NCBI GenBank assembly: GCA_021295785.1 | Contig: JAGWBR010000001.1 | Coordinates: 96,552-160,551, forward strand | DNA length: 64,000 bases | Direction: 5' to 3' | Source: Gemmatimonadota bacterium | GTDB lineage: Bacteria; Gemmatimonadota; Gemmatimonadetes; Palauibacterales; Palauibacteraceae | Shown here: piece after piece, positions 39,120 through 47,211 of the stretch | How the letters are laid out: every line of letters begins with the position of its first letter | How positions within the stretch are numbered: position 1 is the stretch's first letter | Position numbers and translations under genes: made by a program | Notes under the pieces: model-generated | Told to the model about the DNA's origin: nothing | Databases searched by the model: none | Seen by the model: only the letters and a program-made list of their open reading frames with translations

Positions 39120-39719
39120 TCAGTCGCCCCCCTCCACCGCCCGCGCGGCCCCATTTGGGTAGGCCGCGGCGTCGTCGCGCAGGGCCTGCACGATGGCGCC
39201 GACCCCCTCCGGGGTCACATTCTCGAAACACTTCTCGTTCACGTGCACGACCGTCGCAAACCCGCACGCGCCCAGACACTCCTGTTCGAGCACGGTGAAG
39301 TTCCCGCAGGCCGACATCTCGCCCTCGTGCGTGCCCGTTTCCTCCAAAAACCGCTCCAGGACCTCTTCTCCGCGGTTCAGGAAACAGGCGATGTTGGTAC
39401 AGACCTGGATCAGGTGCCTGCCGACCGGACGCCGGTTGTACATCGTGTAGAACGTGGCGACTGAGTGGACGAAGGCCGGCGTCAGGTCAAGCGCGTCCGC
39501 CGCGTCCGCCATGTCGCCGGGGGTCACCCAACCCCTCTTGGACTGGACGTAGCTGAGCAGCGGCAGCAGGGCGGCTTTTTTTTGCGGGTAGCGAGAAACG
39601 GCAGTCTCAACCCACTCCCTGCCCTCATCGGTGGTGAGCACGGGGCCGTCGCCCGCTTCGCGGGTCGCCAGGTGAAACGGCTGGGCGGGCACCACCGCTG
39701 GGTGGACGCGGCGGCTCAC
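39120..39719 (-). CDS. nuoE: NADH-quinone oxidoreductase subunit E
   Basis: A 199-residue thioredoxin-fold [2Fe-2S] subunit (N1a): ligands in QVCTNIACF and QECLGACGFA. The helical N-terminal domain includes ALLPLLSYVQSKRGWV. GTG 39719 start in a GTGA overlap with nuoCD. A slightly long Ala/Gly-rich C-terminus is present. Confidence 0.95.
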   Translation of the reverse strand: MSRRVHPAVVPAQPFHLATREAGDGPVLTTDEGREWVETAVSRYPQKKAALLPLLSYVQSKRGWVTPGDMADAADALDLTPAFVHSVATFYTMYNRRPVGRHLIQVCTNIACFLNRGEEVLERFLEETGTHEGEMSACGNFTVLEQECLGACGFATVVHVNEKCFENVTPEGVGAIVQALRDDAAAYPNGAARAVEGGD

Positions 39720-41638
39720 CGGTCGATCTCTCCCAGCACCACGTCCAGCGATGCGTTAATGGCCACTACGTCGGCCACCAACTCGCCCCTGACCAGTTCC
39801 GGCAGCGACGCGATGTTGACGAATGACGGGCCGCGGAACCGGCAGCGTACAGGTTTGACGCCGCCGTCGCTGATTATCCCGAACCCCAGTTCTCCCTTGG
39901 AGCTCTCGATGGAGTACCAGGTCTCGCCTGCCGGGACCTGCACGCCCTCCATGATGAGTTTGAAGTGCGAGATCATGGTGTCGATGGAACCCATGGCCTC
40001 GTCCTTCGGAGGCAGCGATACGGAGTAGTCGGGCACGTTGACCGGGCCGCCGGGTAGTCTGGCCAGCGCCTGTTCAACAATGCGCACGCTCTGGCGCATC
40101 TCTTCCAATCGCACGAGGTACCGGTCGTAGACATCGCCCACCTCGCCGACCGGCACGTCGAAATCGTATTCCTCGTAACCCAGGTACGGCCGGGCCTTGC
40201 GAACGTCGTACGGGACTCCACTGGCCCTTAGATTTGGACCGCTAAGTCCATAACTGACAGCCTTTTCTGCGCCAATGGTTCCGAGGGCCACGGTCCGCCC
40301 CTGCCAGATGGCGTTGCGCGACAGGAGGCGCTCTACCTCGGCCAGCGTGTCCGGGAACGTGGCCGTGAAGTCGCGTGCGGCGGCGGTCCACCCGGTCGGC
40401 AGGTCGGCCATCATCCCCCCGATGCGGGTGACCGACGTTGTGATCCTGGCACCGGTGTACGCCTCGTGCAGGTTGTAGATCCGCTCGCGTTCCTGGAACG
40501 TGTAGAGAAACACGGTGAAGGCGCCTATGTCGATGGCCGTCGTCCCCAGCCAGAGCAGGTGGCCCAGGATCCGGTTGAGCTCGCTGAGGATGACCCGGAT
40601 GACACGGCACCGGGGCGTGATCTCGAGCCCCAGGAGCTGCTCGACCGCGCCGGCGTACCCGATGTTGTAGAGCATGGGAGCGAGATAGTCCATGCGGTCC
40701 GTATAGGGGACCACCTGGTTCCACTCCCTGTATTCACAGGTCTTCTCGAACCCGGTGTGCAGGTAGCCGATGTGGGGAGAGGTCTCGACCACACGCTCGC
40801 CGTCCAGCTCCAGCAAAAGGCGCAGCACTCCGTGGGTGGCGGGGTGCTGGGGACCCATGTTGATCAGCATGTGCTCACCGTCGAGGGCGTCCTTCGGGTC
40901 GCGGGCGGGCGCATCGTGGGTCGGGTCGGGTCGGTCGACTGATTGCCCGTTGGGGTGCTGCCCGGCGCCGAAGCCCTCGAGCGTTTCGACCCGGCACCCT
41001 GCCCGCTCCAGCTCGTCCACGGCGTAGATGTCTTCCATGTCGCGGGCCAGTGACCGGCGCACTTGTTCGCTGCGGCTGAACCGGCCGCGTAGCGGAAAGT
41101 CCTTCCGAAGCGGGAATCCCTCTTCGTATTGCTCGGGCATGAGGATGCGGCGCAGGTCGGGATGCCCGGCAAACGTCACGCCAAACATGTCCCACACTTC
41201 CCTCTCCAACCAGTTGGCCGCCAGCCACAGGTCGGTAACGCTCGGCAGTTCCAGGGCGTCCAGCGGCACCTCGCACGACACCCGGAGTTGCCGGCCGTGG
41301 TCCATTGACCACAACTGATACCAAACCTGGATTGGAGCCGCGACGCCGGCGTGGGCTCCCATCAGGTCGGCCAAGAAGTCGTACTGGCGCCCCGGGTCCG
41401 TTTTGAGGAATTCCAGCACGTCGCGCAGGCTGGCCGGATCAACCCATATGACCGGGTATCCGAGGGCGTCGCGGGTGACACGGCCCACCGCCCCGGGGAA
41501 TCGGGCCGAAACCGCGCGAACGCAGGGGTGGTCCGACGGATCGGCGCCCGGTGCCGGGTTGGCACCGGTGATCAGGTCCGGTGCCGCGGCAGCCTCCGAA
41601 TCGGCCAAATCAGCCGCCGTGTTCGAGCCGGCGCTCAC
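39716..41638 (-). CDS. nuoCD: Fused NADH-quinone oxidoreductase subunit C/D
   Basis: A 640-residue natural fusion. The NuoC part (to about residue 215) has [25 protein letters not shown]; an acidic Pro/Asp linker follows; the NuoD part (from about 258) has [16 protein letters not shown] and [15 protein letters not shown] and the C-terminal end characteristic of the quinone site. GTG 41638. The 5' end overlaps the 3' end of nuoB by 29 bp. Fusions of this type occur in enterobacteria, Bacteroidota and some Gemmatimonadota. Confidence 0.96.
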   Translation of the reverse strand: MSAGSNTAADLADSEAAAAPDLITGANPAPGADPSDHPCVRAVSARFPGAVGRVTRDALGYPVIWVDPASLRDVLEFLKTDPGRQYDFLADLMGAHAGVAAPIQVWYQLWSMDHGRQLRVSCEVPLDALELPSVTDLWLAANWLEREVWDMFGVTFAGHPDLRRILMPEQYEEGFPLRKDFPLRGRFSRSEQVRRSLARDMEDIYAVDELERAGCRVETLEGFGAGQHPNGQSVDRPDPTHDAPARDPKDALDGEHMLINMGPQHPATHGVLRLLLELDGERVVETSPHIGYLHTGFEKTCEYREWNQVVPYTDRMDYLAPMLYNIGYAGAVEQLLGLEITPRCRVIRVILSELNRILGHLLWLGTTAIDIGAFTVFLYTFQERERIYNLHEAYTGARITTSVTRIGGMMADLPTGWTAAARDFTATFPDTLAEVERLLSRNAIWQGRTVALGTIGAEKAVSYGLSGPNLRASGVPYDVRKARPYLGYEEYDFDVPVGEVGDVYDRYLVRLEEMRQSVRIVEQALARLPGGPVNVPDYSVSLPPKDEAMGSIDTMISHFKLIMEGVQVPAGETWYSIESSKGELGFGIISDGGVKPVRCRFRGPSFVNIASLPELVRGELVADVVAINASLDVVLGEIDR

Positions 41639-42317
41639 GGCGGTCTCTGGGCCGGGCCAGCGGCGAGGTCGGTGCCAGGCCGCTCACCCTGTTCTGGTTG
41701 GCGGAGTTCCCGAACGGCTGCGCCAGCATTTCGATGGTCTCCGGCGGGAGGTTGGGCCGGCCAACGGCCTCCGGAGCTTCGTCCCGGGCGCCAGGGCTGG
41801 ACAGCGACTCGCCCTTAATCTTCTCTTGAATCATCAAAAGCCCGTAGATGAGACCCTCCGGGCGGGGCGGGCACCCCGGCACATACACATCCACGGGAAC
41901 CACGGAGTCTATGCCCTGCACGATTGTGTAGTTGTCGAACATGCCGCCCGAGCTGGCGCATGCCCCCATGGACACGCACCACTTGGGCTGCGGCATCTGG
42001 TCCCAGACCCGCCTCAGAACCGGGGCCAGTTTGTAGGTCACCCGGCCTGCCACGATCATCAGATCGGCCTGGCGCGGGCTGAAAGACATGCGCTCCATCC
42101 CGAAACGGGCGATGTCGTACTTGGTCGCGGCGGCGGCCATCATCTCGATCGCGCAGCACGCGGTTCCAAAAGGCATCGGCCACAGCGAATTCCGGCGTGC
42201 CCAGTTGATGACGTAGTCCAACTTGGTCGTCATCCAGTTGCGGGGGATTCCGGTGTCGGTCGAGGACGTGGCCGGGGCCGAGGTTGCGACCGAGGATGCG
42301 ATCGGGCGTGGACTCAT
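41610..42317 (-). CDS. nuoB: NADH-quinone oxidoreductase subunit B
   Basis: A 235-residue subunit carrying the terminal N2 cluster: tandem Cys in GTACCAIE, then [14 protein letters not shown] and [11 protein letters not shown]. Both ends are extended compared with the usual ~160-190 residues: a Ser/Thr-rich N-terminal leader (~28 residues) and an Arg/Pro-rich tail that overlaps nuoCD. ATG 42317. Confidence 0.95.
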   Translation of the reverse strand: MSPRPIASSVATSAPATSSTDTGIPRNWMTTKLDYVINWARRNSLWPMPFGTACCAIEMMAAAATKYDIARFGMERMSFSPRQADLMIVAGRVTYKLAPVLRRVWDQMPQPKWCVSMGACASSGGMFDNYTIVQGIDSVVPVDVYVPGCPPRPEGLIYGLLMIQEKIKGESLSSPGARDEAPEAVGRPNLPPETIEMLAQPFGNSANQNRVSGLAPTSPLARPRDRRERRLEHGG

Positions 42318-42371
42318 GCGGGGATCACCTGGGCGCTTGTTCGGGGAGGGTGGTCGGGCGTCATTCGGGCG

Positions 42372-42728
42372 CTATTCCCAGTTCAGTGCGCCCTTGCGCC
42401 ACGCATAGACCAACCCCACTCCCAGCACCCCCAGGAATGCGCTGATCTCCAGGAATCCGCCGAACCCGAGGTCGCGGAAAACTACCGCCCAGGGGATCAG
42501 AAAAAGCGTCTCGATATCGAGAACGATGAACAACATCGCCACAAGGTAGAAACTGACCGAAAACCGCTCGCGAGTCGTGCCCAGCGCGGGTATCCCCGAC
42601 TCATAGGGGGCCGCCTTCACGGCGGTGGGTCGCCTGGCGCCAATCAGTTCGGACGCGCCCAGCATTCCGACGGCATTCAGGGCCCCAATTGCCGCCAGAA
42701 TCAGAATGCCCAGATATGGATCTACCAA
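42372..42728 (-). CDS. nuoA: NADH-quinone oxidoreductase subunit A
   Basis: A 118-residue three-helix subunit: AAPYESGIPALG, RFSVSFYLVAMLFIVLDIET, then VVFRDLGFGGFLEI. TTG 42728 is assigned as start because AGGGAG precedes it by five bases and the first helix then begins at residue 5. The longer frame to 43037 adds unconserved residues read through the leader. Confidence 0.93.
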   Translation of the reverse strand: MVDPYLGILILAAIGALNAVGMLGASELIGARRPTAVKAAPYESGIPALGTTRERFSVSFYLVAMLFIVLDIETLFLIPWAVVFRDLGFGGFLEISAFLGVLGVGLVYAWRKGALNWE

Positions 42729-43077
42729 GGCGTCTCCCTGCCGGGTTACCGAGGTGGAAGCTGAACCCTCTGCCGGCATCCGGCACGCCGGGCCAGCGAT
42801 GGCGTGAAGGTAGACGCGGAGCATGAGGGCTGCAAGATCAGGGGGGGGGGATTCCGCAGCTCTCACCTCCGCGATGCCGGTTACATGTTCTTCATCCGAA
42901 CCCACCTGGGCCAAACCGTCAGGGTCGGCCCGTGCAGTGCCGTCGCGGCCGGTTCGATGGCACCCGGAGGTGCTGCAGCCCACAGTGGTTCGGGCTCCGG
43001 CTCCTTCGGCCGCAACCGCACCAGCGTCGTGTGCCACCTATTGGCATGCGGCTGCACCGGGCCCTCGCTTCGGGGAA
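42729..43077. other. Leader region upstream of the nuo operon
   Basis: 349 bp between nuoA and the metX-CGS gene, both on the - strand. No gene, tRNA or clear sigma-70 promoter was found. It contains a run of ten G (C on the transcribed strand) at 42841-42850. The nuo promoter is expected here but could not be placed. Confidence 0.5.
42841..42850. repeat. Homopolymer tract of ten G
   Basis: Ten consecutive G on the + strand, about 113 bp upstream of the nuoA TTG. The longest homopolymer noticed in the window. Such tracts can slip during replication or be mis-sized in assemblies. Confidence 0.85.
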
Positions 43078-45327
43078 TCAACAGGCGTCCAGACCTGACT
43101 CCAGGTCGGAAAGGACGTCCCGCGTGGATTCGATCCCGACCGAAAGCCGCAGCATCCCCCCGGTGATTCCCGCCTGGCGGCGGGCTGCCGGGTCCATCGC
43201 CGCATGGGTCATCGTGTCCGGGTGGCAAACCAGGCTCTCAACACCGCCCAGCGACTCCGCCAGAATAAACAGCTTGAGCCGATCGGTGAGCCCGCGGGCG
43301 GCCTCCCGGCCTCCCTTCAGGTCGAAACTCAGGATGCTGCCGAACCCCTTCTGCTGCTGCTTGGCGATTTCGTGCCCCGGGTGCCCGGGGTGCCCCGGGT
43401 AGAACACGCGCGCCACCGCCGGGTGGCCCGCCAGCAAGTCGGCGACTGCGGCCGCGTTCTCTTCATGTTGACGGACCCTGGCGTGGAGCGTGCGTACGCC
43501 CCGGAGGGTCAGGAAACTGTCGAACGGGCTCTGGCTGGCTCCTGAAGCGTTGGCCCACCAGGCCACCTCCTCCAACAGGCCTCGGTCGGCTGCCACCACC
43601 GCCCCTCCCACCACGTCGCTATGACCGTTGATGAACTTGGTGGTCGAGTGGACCGCCAGGTCGAACCCGTGGTCGATTGGTCTCTGAAGCGCCGGAGAGA
43701 GGAACGTGTTGTCGGCCACCGTAATGGCTCCGATGCGCCTGGCCAGTCTTGCTGTCTTGGCCAGGTCGGTGATACGGAGAAGGGGGTTGCTGGGCGTTTC
43801 GACCCAAACCATGCGCGGGCCGCGCGAGAGCTCTTCCCTGAGGCGGCCGGGTTCGGTGAAATCGATGAAACGCGCCCGCAGGCGGCCTGCCCTGTCCAGT
43901 CCGGTCAGCAATCGGTGGGTGCCGCCGTAGCAGTCGTGGGGTGCAAGTACCAGCTCGTCGGCACCGACCAGCGACAGTACCACCGAGACGGCCGACATGC
44001 CCGACGAGGTTGCTACCGCCCCAGTTCCGTTTTCGAGGCGTGCCAGGGCCGCGCACAGGTGGTCGCGGGTGGGGTTGGCTGACCGGGTGTAGTCGTATTC
44101 GGGTTCCGTGCCGATGCCCTGGAACTGGAAGTTCGACGAGAGGTAGAGCGGCGGCATCACCGCTCCGTAGGCGGGGTCGGCGGCCACGCCCGTCCTCACG
44201 GCGGCGGTTGCCACGTCGTCGGCCACCAGGTTGTGCGGGGCTTTGACCCCTCGCGCCGGACTTGACCGGGGCGCACCAAGCCCCACCGCCGCCTGCAGGG
44301 CCGCCGAGTAGGCACCCGACCCCAGCAGGAACGCGTCGTGCCCTGCGTCCGAACTCAAGATGTTGACTGACTCTACCGAGGGAAGCCGGCTGACCAGCTC
44401 TTCCACCAGCCAGAGCGGGACGTTCAGGTCTTCCTTCCACGCAATGACCGATACCGGTACCGACACGTCCTCCGGGCGAATTGCGCCCAGGTCGATCGAC
44501 CGTGTCAGGGTGTTGAATGCCCTGCCGGAGGTGCGGTCGGCAAACTCCCTGCCCTTCCCCATCAGGTAGCTCTCGATGTTTTGCGGCGAGAAGCGCGAAT
44601 CGAGTCCGGCTGACGTCTTGTAGGTGGTGAACGCCAGCGCCCGCGCGAGTGCCACACCGTCGGCCTCGCGGTCGCCCGCGGCAGCCAGATCCACAACTGC
44701 CCGCTGCACGGCGCGGATGCCGGCACCCAGCGGATGGGGCCGGTGGGCCGCTGCCACGGCTACGACGCCGCCAACTCTGGGCGGGTAGCGCACGGCGAAT
44801 TCGAGGGCGACCATCCCGCCGTATGACGCTCCGACAAACCGGTGAATCGCGCCTTCGCCCAAGTGGTCCAGTACGGCGGCGACCGCGTCGGCCTGATCAC
44901 CCGGCGTGACCTTGAACTTCCGGGCGGACTCCGCCGGGGAGTCAGTGTCCGGCTCGGGGCCTGCCAAGAAATCCACCCCGAGGATTCGGCAGCTGCGGGG
45001 GTCAATGGCCTTGTCGGGGCCGGCCAGATCTCTCCACCAGCCGGGGCCGGGGTCGGCCTGGTTCGCGCACGGGTGGCGGTTCGCGGAGATCCCGCCCATG
45101 ACCACCACCAGAGGGTCACCGGGAAATCCCGCCAGTTCGTAGGAAACGCGGAAGCTGACCGGGGTCGCCTGCTCTTCACAGTTGGCCCTGAGGGACTCGG
45201 GCATCCAGCGGTCCGGCATTGCAGTCTCGCCCCTGGAGGCAGGGACAAGCCAAGACGTAGGAAGGGGTCGGACGTGGTCGGCACCAGACGGAAAGGTCGG
45301 CGCGATTGTGGAAACGGCGGCTTCCAT
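43078..45327 (-). CDS. Fusion of MetX-type homoserine O-acyltransferase and cystathionine gamma-synthase-type PLP enzyme
   Basis: A 749-residue two-domain protein. Residues ~40-350 are an alpha/beta-hydrolase of the MetX family: VVVMGGISANRH oxyanion region, nucleophile Ser168 in GASYGGM, Asp in AWKEDLNVPL, and His330 in SSDAGHDAFL. Residues ~365-749 are a Cys/Met-metabolism PLP enzyme: YDYTRSANPTRD, TPSNPLLRITDL, PLP Lys564 in HSTTKFINGHSDVVGG. Together they would acylate homoserine and replace the acyl group with cysteine (or sulfide), both early steps of methionine synthesis. ATG 45327 is supported by GGGAG eight bases upstream; longer frames would run through the SAM-I riboswitch. Acyl donor (acetyl or succinyl) is not decided. 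Confidence 0.9.
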   Translation of the reverse strand: MEAAVSTIAPTFPSGADHVRPLPTSWLVPASRGETAMPDRWMPESLRANCEEQATPVSFRVSYELAGFPGDPLVVVMGGISANRHPCANQADPGPGWWRDLAGPDKAIDPRSCRILGVDFLAGPEPDTDSPAESARKFKVTPGDQADAVAAVLDHLGEGAIHRFVGASYGGMVALEFAVRYPPRVGGVVAVAAAHRPHPLGAGIRAVQRAVVDLAAAGDREADGVALARALAFTTYKTSAGLDSRFSPQNIESYLMGKGREFADRTSGRAFNTLTRSIDLGAIRPEDVSVPVSVIAWKEDLNVPLWLVEELVSRLPSVESVNILSSDAGHDAFLLGSGAYSAALQAAVGLGAPRSSPARGVKAPHNLVADDVATAAVRTGVAADPAYGAVMPPLYLSSNFQFQGIGTEPEYDYTRSANPTRDHLCAALARLENGTGAVATSSGMSAVSVVLSLVGADELVLAPHDCYGGTHRLLTGLDRAGRLRARFIDFTEPGRLREELSRGPRMVWVETPSNPLLRITDLAKTARLARRIGAITVADNTFLSPALQRPIDHGFDLAVHSTTKFINGHSDVVGGAVVAADRGLLEEVAWWANASGASQSPFDSFLTLRGVRTLHARVRQHEENAAAVADLLAGHPAVARVFYPGHPGHPGHEIAKQQQKGFGSILSFDLKGGREAARGLTDRLKLFILAESLGGVESLVCHPDTMTHAAMDPAARRQAGITGGMLRLSVGIESTRDVLSDLESGLDAC

Positions 45328-45399
45328 TTTCGAATCTCCCATGGGTGTGTGCGAGTGCAAACCCCTGGGAGCGCATGCCGCGGTTACACGCCAGCGGCG

Positions 45400-45521
45400 C
45401 TCATCTCTCGGAACCAATTCGTCAGGTTCCGCAGGAGTTGGCACCGCTGAATGCTTCCGCTCGGGAAGCACCCCGGTTGCCCCGGCTTCAAAGGGCCAGT
45501 CCCTCTGCCGGTCTCGATGAG
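45400..45521 (-). ncRNA. SAM-I (S-box) riboswitch
   Basis: Read on the - strand, the leader starts with CTCATC (P1 5' strand, 45521-45516) and closes with GATGAG (45405-45400). Between them are the S-box core elements AGAGGGACTGGCCC, GAAGCC, GGGCAACC, and the P4 segment CGGTGCCAACTCCTGCGG, in the right order and spacing. This class binds S-adenosylmethionine and switches methionine genes off. The regulated gene starts 72 nt downstream. A downstream CTCCCA (complement of 45366-45371) can pair with TGGGAG (complement of 45336-45341), which contains the Shine-Dalgarno, suggesting translational control; no terminator U-tract was seen. Confidence 0.93.
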
Positions 45522-45530
45522 TCAGAGGGA

Positions 45531-45558
45531 AATATACACCGGCCGTGCCCGCCGTCAA
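45531..45558 (-). promoter_or_regulatory. Sigma-70-type promoter of the riboswitch-controlled gene
   Basis: On the - strand TTGACG (complement of 45553-45558), a 16-bp spacer, and TATATT (complement of 45531-45536), placing the transcription start just before the riboswitch P1 stem. It lies 12 bp beyond the stop of the resolvase-like gene, so the riboswitch has its own promoter. Confidence 0.75.
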
Positions 45559-45570
45559 CCGGGCGCGTCA

Positions 45571-45993
45571 TTACATACGGAATTCGCGCCAAGAAACGGC
45601 GCCTCGTTCGGCCGCCTGCCGGACCGACTTCTCCCGGCGCGAGAGTTGCGACCGACCGGTTTTCACCTCCACGAGAACAATGTCTTTGACGCGGCCTTCG
45701 GACAGCCCGTCGAAGACCACAAAATCCACGGGGCTGCCCAGAAAGCGGGCGTCTCCGGGGTCGTAGCCGAACGTTTCGGCGAAAGGGGCGAGGTGCTCGG
45801 ACACCTGGCCCCGCCTGACCGCTTCGCTGCGAGCGACCGCGTCCTTCCGGGCCTGACGCAGTGCCCCGGGCACACCGGCGAGCTCTGACCGCATCCTGGC
45901 AACGGTTCCGCGCGCCCGGCCCAGGGCCGAAAGTGCGATGACCGCGACCAACGCGAAGAAGAGGGCGACCAGCAGTGTCACGTTGTCGTGCAT
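45571..45993 (-). CDS. Membrane-anchored Holliday junction resolvase-like protein
   Basis: A 140-residue protein. A single N-terminal hydrophobic helix (residues ~5-24) is followed by a charged helical linker and a C-terminal domain of the endonuclease family related to archaeal Holliday junction resolvases (Pfam Endonuc_Holl): FGYDPGDARFLGSPVDFVVFDGLSEG, then DIVLVEVKTGRSQLSRREKSVR. The D...EVK pattern matches the PD-(D/E)XK nuclease core. ATG 45993 is preferred (GGAG seven bases upstream); ATG 46005 is an alternative. Biochemical role unproven. Confidence 0.8.
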   Translation of the reverse strand: MHDNVTLLVALFFALVAVIALSALGRARGTVARMRSELAGVPGALRQARKDAVARSEAVRRGQVSEHLAPFAETFGYDPGDARFLGSPVDFVVFDGLSEGRVKDIVLVEVKTGRSQLSRREKSVRQAAERGAVSWREFRM

Positions 45994-46268
45994 GTTGAGC
46001 TCCATGCCGGGCCGGGTCCGCTGCGCGGGCGGGCGATCCGCGGTCCGTCGGGTGCGGTCAGACGTTGATTTGGATGTTTCCGCGGTGCAGGAGCGCCCTG
46101 ACGGCCCACCAAGACGCCACGGTGGCCAGTGCCAACGCCAGTCCAGCACCTGCCCGGCCCCTGGTTGTGCATGATGTGAACTTCCCCGGACATCGGCTCC
46201 GGTGCCAACCAAAGCGGGTTCCGGGGTTCCGGGTTTGCCCTCGGTCAAGGCCGCGGCGAAGATTCGGG

Positions 46269-47144
46269 ATGCTCGTCATGAACCGGTTCACCGGTGCCCC
46301 GGCACTCGCGGTCGCTGCAGTGGCCGCCGCGGGTGTGAGCCCGGCGGATGCCACCGCCCTTCAGACCGGGCGGCAGGGCGGACCCGTGGTCAGCCTCGGT
46401 GTATCCTGGATGTTGTCCACGCCAGCCCGCCTCACGGACGATGATGACCAGGGGGCGGCGGCTCTCTTTGGCACCGAGGAGTTTGACGACGGCCAGTTTG
46501 AGGGGGGATTTGAAATAGTCGCCGCCCTGGCCTACCGAACGGGCATGCTGCGATTTCAGGCGGAATTCGGCGGGGCCAACGGGCGGGGCTTCGGCGGCGA
46601 CCGAAAGTTCCGGGGCAACACCAACTATCCCGAAGCGGGAACCGAACAACCCACGGCGGGCCGGATGTCGGTCAACCGCTTGATGGTCGCCGTCTACCTG
46701 GACCTGCCCGGTATTGGCGACACGCGTGCTCTCGGCCCGCGGCGCCGGCCACTGTTCCAGCCTTACCTCGGCGTCGGCGGGGGGCTCGGCTGGTACTATT
46801 TCTTCGGATATACCCAGCAGTTCCCCGACCCGGATGACCCCGACGGCGGTCTGCGCCGGGGGCCTGACGATGAGATTCCCTACACCGCCGGCCCGCCCGG
46901 CAGCGGACAATCGGGTGCCTGGATGCTTTCGGCGGGGTTCGTGGTCCCGGTGATTGCGGGCCTGTCATTGGACCTGAGCTACCGGTACACGGACATGGGC
47001 AGCGTCGGAACGGACGCCGGGCAGATCAACGTGGTCCGCTACGGGGAGCAGGGCGAGACCTTGAGGGCCGCCACCCGAATCAACCCAATCACCGGCCGCT
47101 ACCGTCCTCATGCCGTCGCCGTCTTGTTTCGCCTGGGGAGCTGA
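46269..47144 (+). CDS. Predicted outer-membrane beta-barrel protein
   Basis: A 291-residue secreted protein. Signal peptide APALAVAAVAAAGVSPADATA, then alternating amphipathic strands with aromatic girdles (GGFEIVAALAYRTGMLRFQAEFGG, FQPYLGVGGGLGWYYFFGYT, LSLDLSYRYTDMGS) and a C-terminal strand HAVAVLFRLGS, as in small OmpA/OmpW-like barrels. Acidic loops (DDDDQ, DPDDPDGG). ATG 46269 or ATG 46278 are both possible starts. No close family recognised. Divergent from the resolvase-like gene across a 275-bp region with no other feature seen. Confidence 0.75.
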   Translation: MLVMNRFTGAPALAVAAVAAAGVSPADATALQTGRQGGPVVSLGVSWMLSTPARLTDDDDQGAAALFGTEEFDDGQFEGGFEIVAALAYRTGMLRFQAEFGGANGRGFGGDRKFRGNTNYPEAGTEQPTAGRMSVNRLMVAVYLDLPGIGDTRALGPRRRPLFQPYLGVGGGLGWYYFFGYTQQFPDPDDPDGGLRRGPDDEIPYTAGPPGSGQSGAWMLSAGFVVPVIAGLSLDLSYRYTDMGSVGTDAGQINVVRYGEQGETLRAATRINPITGRYRPHAVAVLFRLGS

Positions 47145-47211
47145 GGCGTTCAGTGCGAGAGAACTCGAAGCGGCGGCCAACTCACGGACGGACTCACAAG
47201 GAGATGAACCG

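Noticed and set aside
42851..43077. Possible tRNA-like GGTTCGA segment in the nuo leader
   Set aside because: No paired T-stem, anticodon arm or acceptor stem could be built on either strand.
43390..43410. Repeated PGH codons in the cystathionine gamma-synthase domain (FYPGHPGHPGH)
   Set aside because: Same length as the normal YYPGLPSHPxHE segment of the family, so it is not an insertion or tandem expansion.
46058..46180. - strand frame ending in a hydrophobic stretch (LALALATVASWW) upstream of the resolvase-like gene
   Set aside because: No acceptable start codon or ribosome-binding site; likely chance in the divergent intergenic region.
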